Origin: Brevundimonas sp. UBA7635
Lineage (GTDB): Bacteria; Pseudomonadota; Alphaproteobacteria; Caulobacterales; Caulobacteraceae
Length of the DNA: 17,893 nucleotides
Direction of reading: 5' to 3'
Assembly: GCA_002483865.1 (NCBI GenBank)
Contig: DLIT01000167.1
Location: 1 to 17,893 of the forward strand
Both the position numbers and the translations under genes were made by a program. The notes under the pieces are model-generated. The model worked only from the letters and a program-made list of their open reading frames with translations. It did not search any database and was not told where the DNA came from. Shown piece after piece: positions 16,614-17,893 of the stretch; position 1 is the stretch's first letter; each line of letters starts with the position of its first letter.

Positions 16614-17893
16614 ATGCGAAATACCGGTGCCGATATTCTGGTCGTTGATGACGAGGCCGACATTCGCGACCTCGTTTCCGGTCTGCTGGAGGACGAGGGG
16701 CACTCGGTTCGGACGGCCGCCAACTCCGATCAGGCTTTGGCAGCCATCAAGGCGCGGCGGCCTTCCTTGGCGGTGCTCGATATCTGGATGCAGGGCGGTG
16801 GTCTGGATGGGCTTGAGCTTCTCGATGTTGTCAAGGGCATCGACGAGGACCTGCCGGTTGTCATGATTTCGGGTCACGGCAATATTGAAACCGCCGTCAG
16901 TGCGCTGAAGCGCGGGGCCTACGACTTCATCGAAAAGCCATTCAAGTCAGATCGTCTTGTCGTGGTCGTTGAGCGTGCGCTGGAGGCGGCGGCGCTGAAG
17001 CGTGAGAATCGACGCCTGCGGGCGCAGACGATGGCTCCCACTGGCCTGATCGGCAAATCGGCGGCGGCTCAGCTGCTGCGCTCGACCATCACCAAGGTCG
17101 CGCCAGCCAACAGCCGCATCCTGATCTCGGGCCCTCCGGGTTCGGGCAAGGAGTTGGTCGCTCGCCAAATTCACGAGGCCAGCCCGCGCGCCCGTTCGGA
17201 ATTCGTAGCCATCTCGGCCGCTGGCATGACGCCCGAGCGCCTGGATGTCGAGCTGTTCGGTGAGGAAGGCAGCGATGGTCGCCCCCATAAGATCGGCGTC
17301 TTTGAACGCGCCCACAACGGCACTCTTTACCTGGATGATGTCAGCGACATGCCTCGCGAGAGCCAGAGCCGTATCCTGCGCGTTCTGGTCGAGCAGAGGT
17401 TTCGCCGGGTCGGCGGAGAACAGGATGTCCAGGTGGACGTGCGCGTCATCACCTCGACCGCCAGGGACCTCAGGGTCGAGATCAGCGAGGGCCGTTTCCG
17501 CGAAGACCTGTTCCACCGCCTGAACGTGGTGCCGATCCGTATCCCGCCACTGTCCGAGCGCCGCGAGGATATCGGCGAGCTGATCGACTACTTCATCGAG
17601 AACCTGGCGGCATCCCAGGGCTTGCCGCGTCGCCGGATCGCCGATGATGCCCTGGCCGTCCTGCAGGTCCATCCATGGCCGGGGAATGTTCGCCAGCTGC
17701 GCAATAATGTGGAACGCTTACTGATCCTTGCGACCGGCGCGACCGACGATCCGATTACAGCCGACATGCTGCCCCAGGAGGTGGCCTCGTCCAACTCAAC
17801 CTCTTCACTGGGATCGGACCGGATCATTGCCTTGCCGTTGCGAGAAGCACGCGAAGTGTTCGAGCGCGACTATCTGGCCGCGCAAATCATGCG
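16614..17893 (+). CDS. ntrX: Response regulator NtrX, 3' partial
   Basis: The frame opens at ATG 16614 and runs off the window after 426 codons, so the DNA-binding helix-turn-helix is not seen. The receiver domain (1-120) has acidic D12-D13, phosphoacceptor D56 (AVLDIW), a conserved KP near 107, and the GHGNIETAVSALKRGAYDF stretch. The AAA+ domain (about 142-380) has Walker A GPPGSGKELVARQIH, a Walker B-like LYLDDV, FREDLFHRLNVVPIRIPPL, and HPWPGNVRQLRNNVERL. The sigma-54 contact loop GAFTGA is missing: after ELFG comes EEGSDGRPHKIG instead. That is, to my knowledge, a trait of alphaproteobacterial NtrX, which is therefore not expected to act as a classical sigma-54 activator. The second Walker B acidic residue is D rather than the usual E. 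It lies 12 nt after ntrY and is its cognate partner. Confidence 0.95.
   Translation, partial: MRNTGADILVVDDEADIRDLVSGLLEDEGHSVRTAANSDQALAAIKARRPSLAVLDIWMQGGGLDGLELLDVVKGIDEDLPVVMISGHGNIETAVSALKRGAYDFIEKPFKSDRLVVVVERALEAAALKRENRRLRAQTMAPTGLIGKSAAAQLLRSTITKVAPANSRILISGPPGSGKELVARQIHEASPRARSEFVAISAAGMTPERLDVELFGEEGSDGRPHKIGVFERAHNGTLYLDDVSDMPRESQSRILRVLVEQRFRRVGGEQDVQVDVRVITSTARDLRVEISEGRFREDLFHRLNVVPIRIPPLSERREDIGELIDYFIENLAASQGLPRRRIADDALAVLQVHPWPGNVRQLRNNVERLLILATGATDDPITADMLPQEVASSNSTSSLGSDRIIALPLREAREVFERDYLAAQIM

Noticed and set aside
16110..16877. 255-codon minus-strand frame across the ntrY/ntrX junction, and another at 16947-17672
   Set aside because: Both lie opposite clear kinase and response-regulator coding sequence and show no domain of their own.
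1..17893. Mobile elements, CRISPR arrays, toxin-antitoxin or phage defence genes
   Set aside because: No direct or inverted repeats of note, no transposase or integrase, uniform base composition, and every sizeable stretch is explained by a core gene.

Overview
The window is high-GC, densely packed chromosomal DNA from an alphaproteobacterium, most likely Caulobacteraceae (Caulobacter/Brevundimonas type). The evidence is the fused ispDF, the recG/sdhE/mfd cluster, the dusB-ntrY-ntrX cluster and a PopA-like degenerate GGDEF protein with two receiver-like domains. I see no insertion sequence, prophage, CRISPR array, tRNA or rRNA. No gap between genes exceeds about 130 bp.

Layout: (1) 1-660, the 3' part of a DUF3089 protein, tail to tail with recG. 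(2) recG (minus) diverges from sdhE-mfd (plus), which are 1 nt apart. (3) mfd is tail to tail with a minus-strand gene for a membrane protein fused to a spermidine-synthase-like domain. (4) That gene diverges from pncC-tusA, which are coupled through an ATGA overlap. (5) tusA overlaps the end of a convergent YihY/BrkB membrane protein. (6) The popA-like gene (plus) diverges from yihY and is tail to tail with ispDF (minus). (7) ispDF diverges from the dusB-ntrY-ntrX run, which leaves the window inside ntrX.

Most genes are housekeeping: branched-DNA repair (RecG), transcription-coupled repair (Mfd), flavinylation of succinate dehydrogenase (SdhE), pyridine nucleotide salvage (PncC), sulfur transfer (TusA), isoprenoid synthesis (IspDF), and tRNA dihydrouridylation (DusB). 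The regulatory genes are the most interesting part. The PopA-like protein keeps the c-di-GMP inhibitory-site motif (RVED, R353) and a receiver aspartate at D55, but its catalytic GGDEF signature is GPELF. NtrY/NtrX form a two-component system. The usual neighbours ntrB and ntrC are absent between dusB and ntrY, and NtrX has no GAFTGA loop for contacting sigma-54.

All four convergent gene pairs overlap at their stop codons, three of them through one shared 4-bp TTAA/CTAA. I did not find an unmistakable new system. The best leads are the PopA-like gene, the ntrBC-less locus, the membrane/spermidine-synthase fusion, and the DUF3089 protein lacking the nucleophile serine expected at its elbow.
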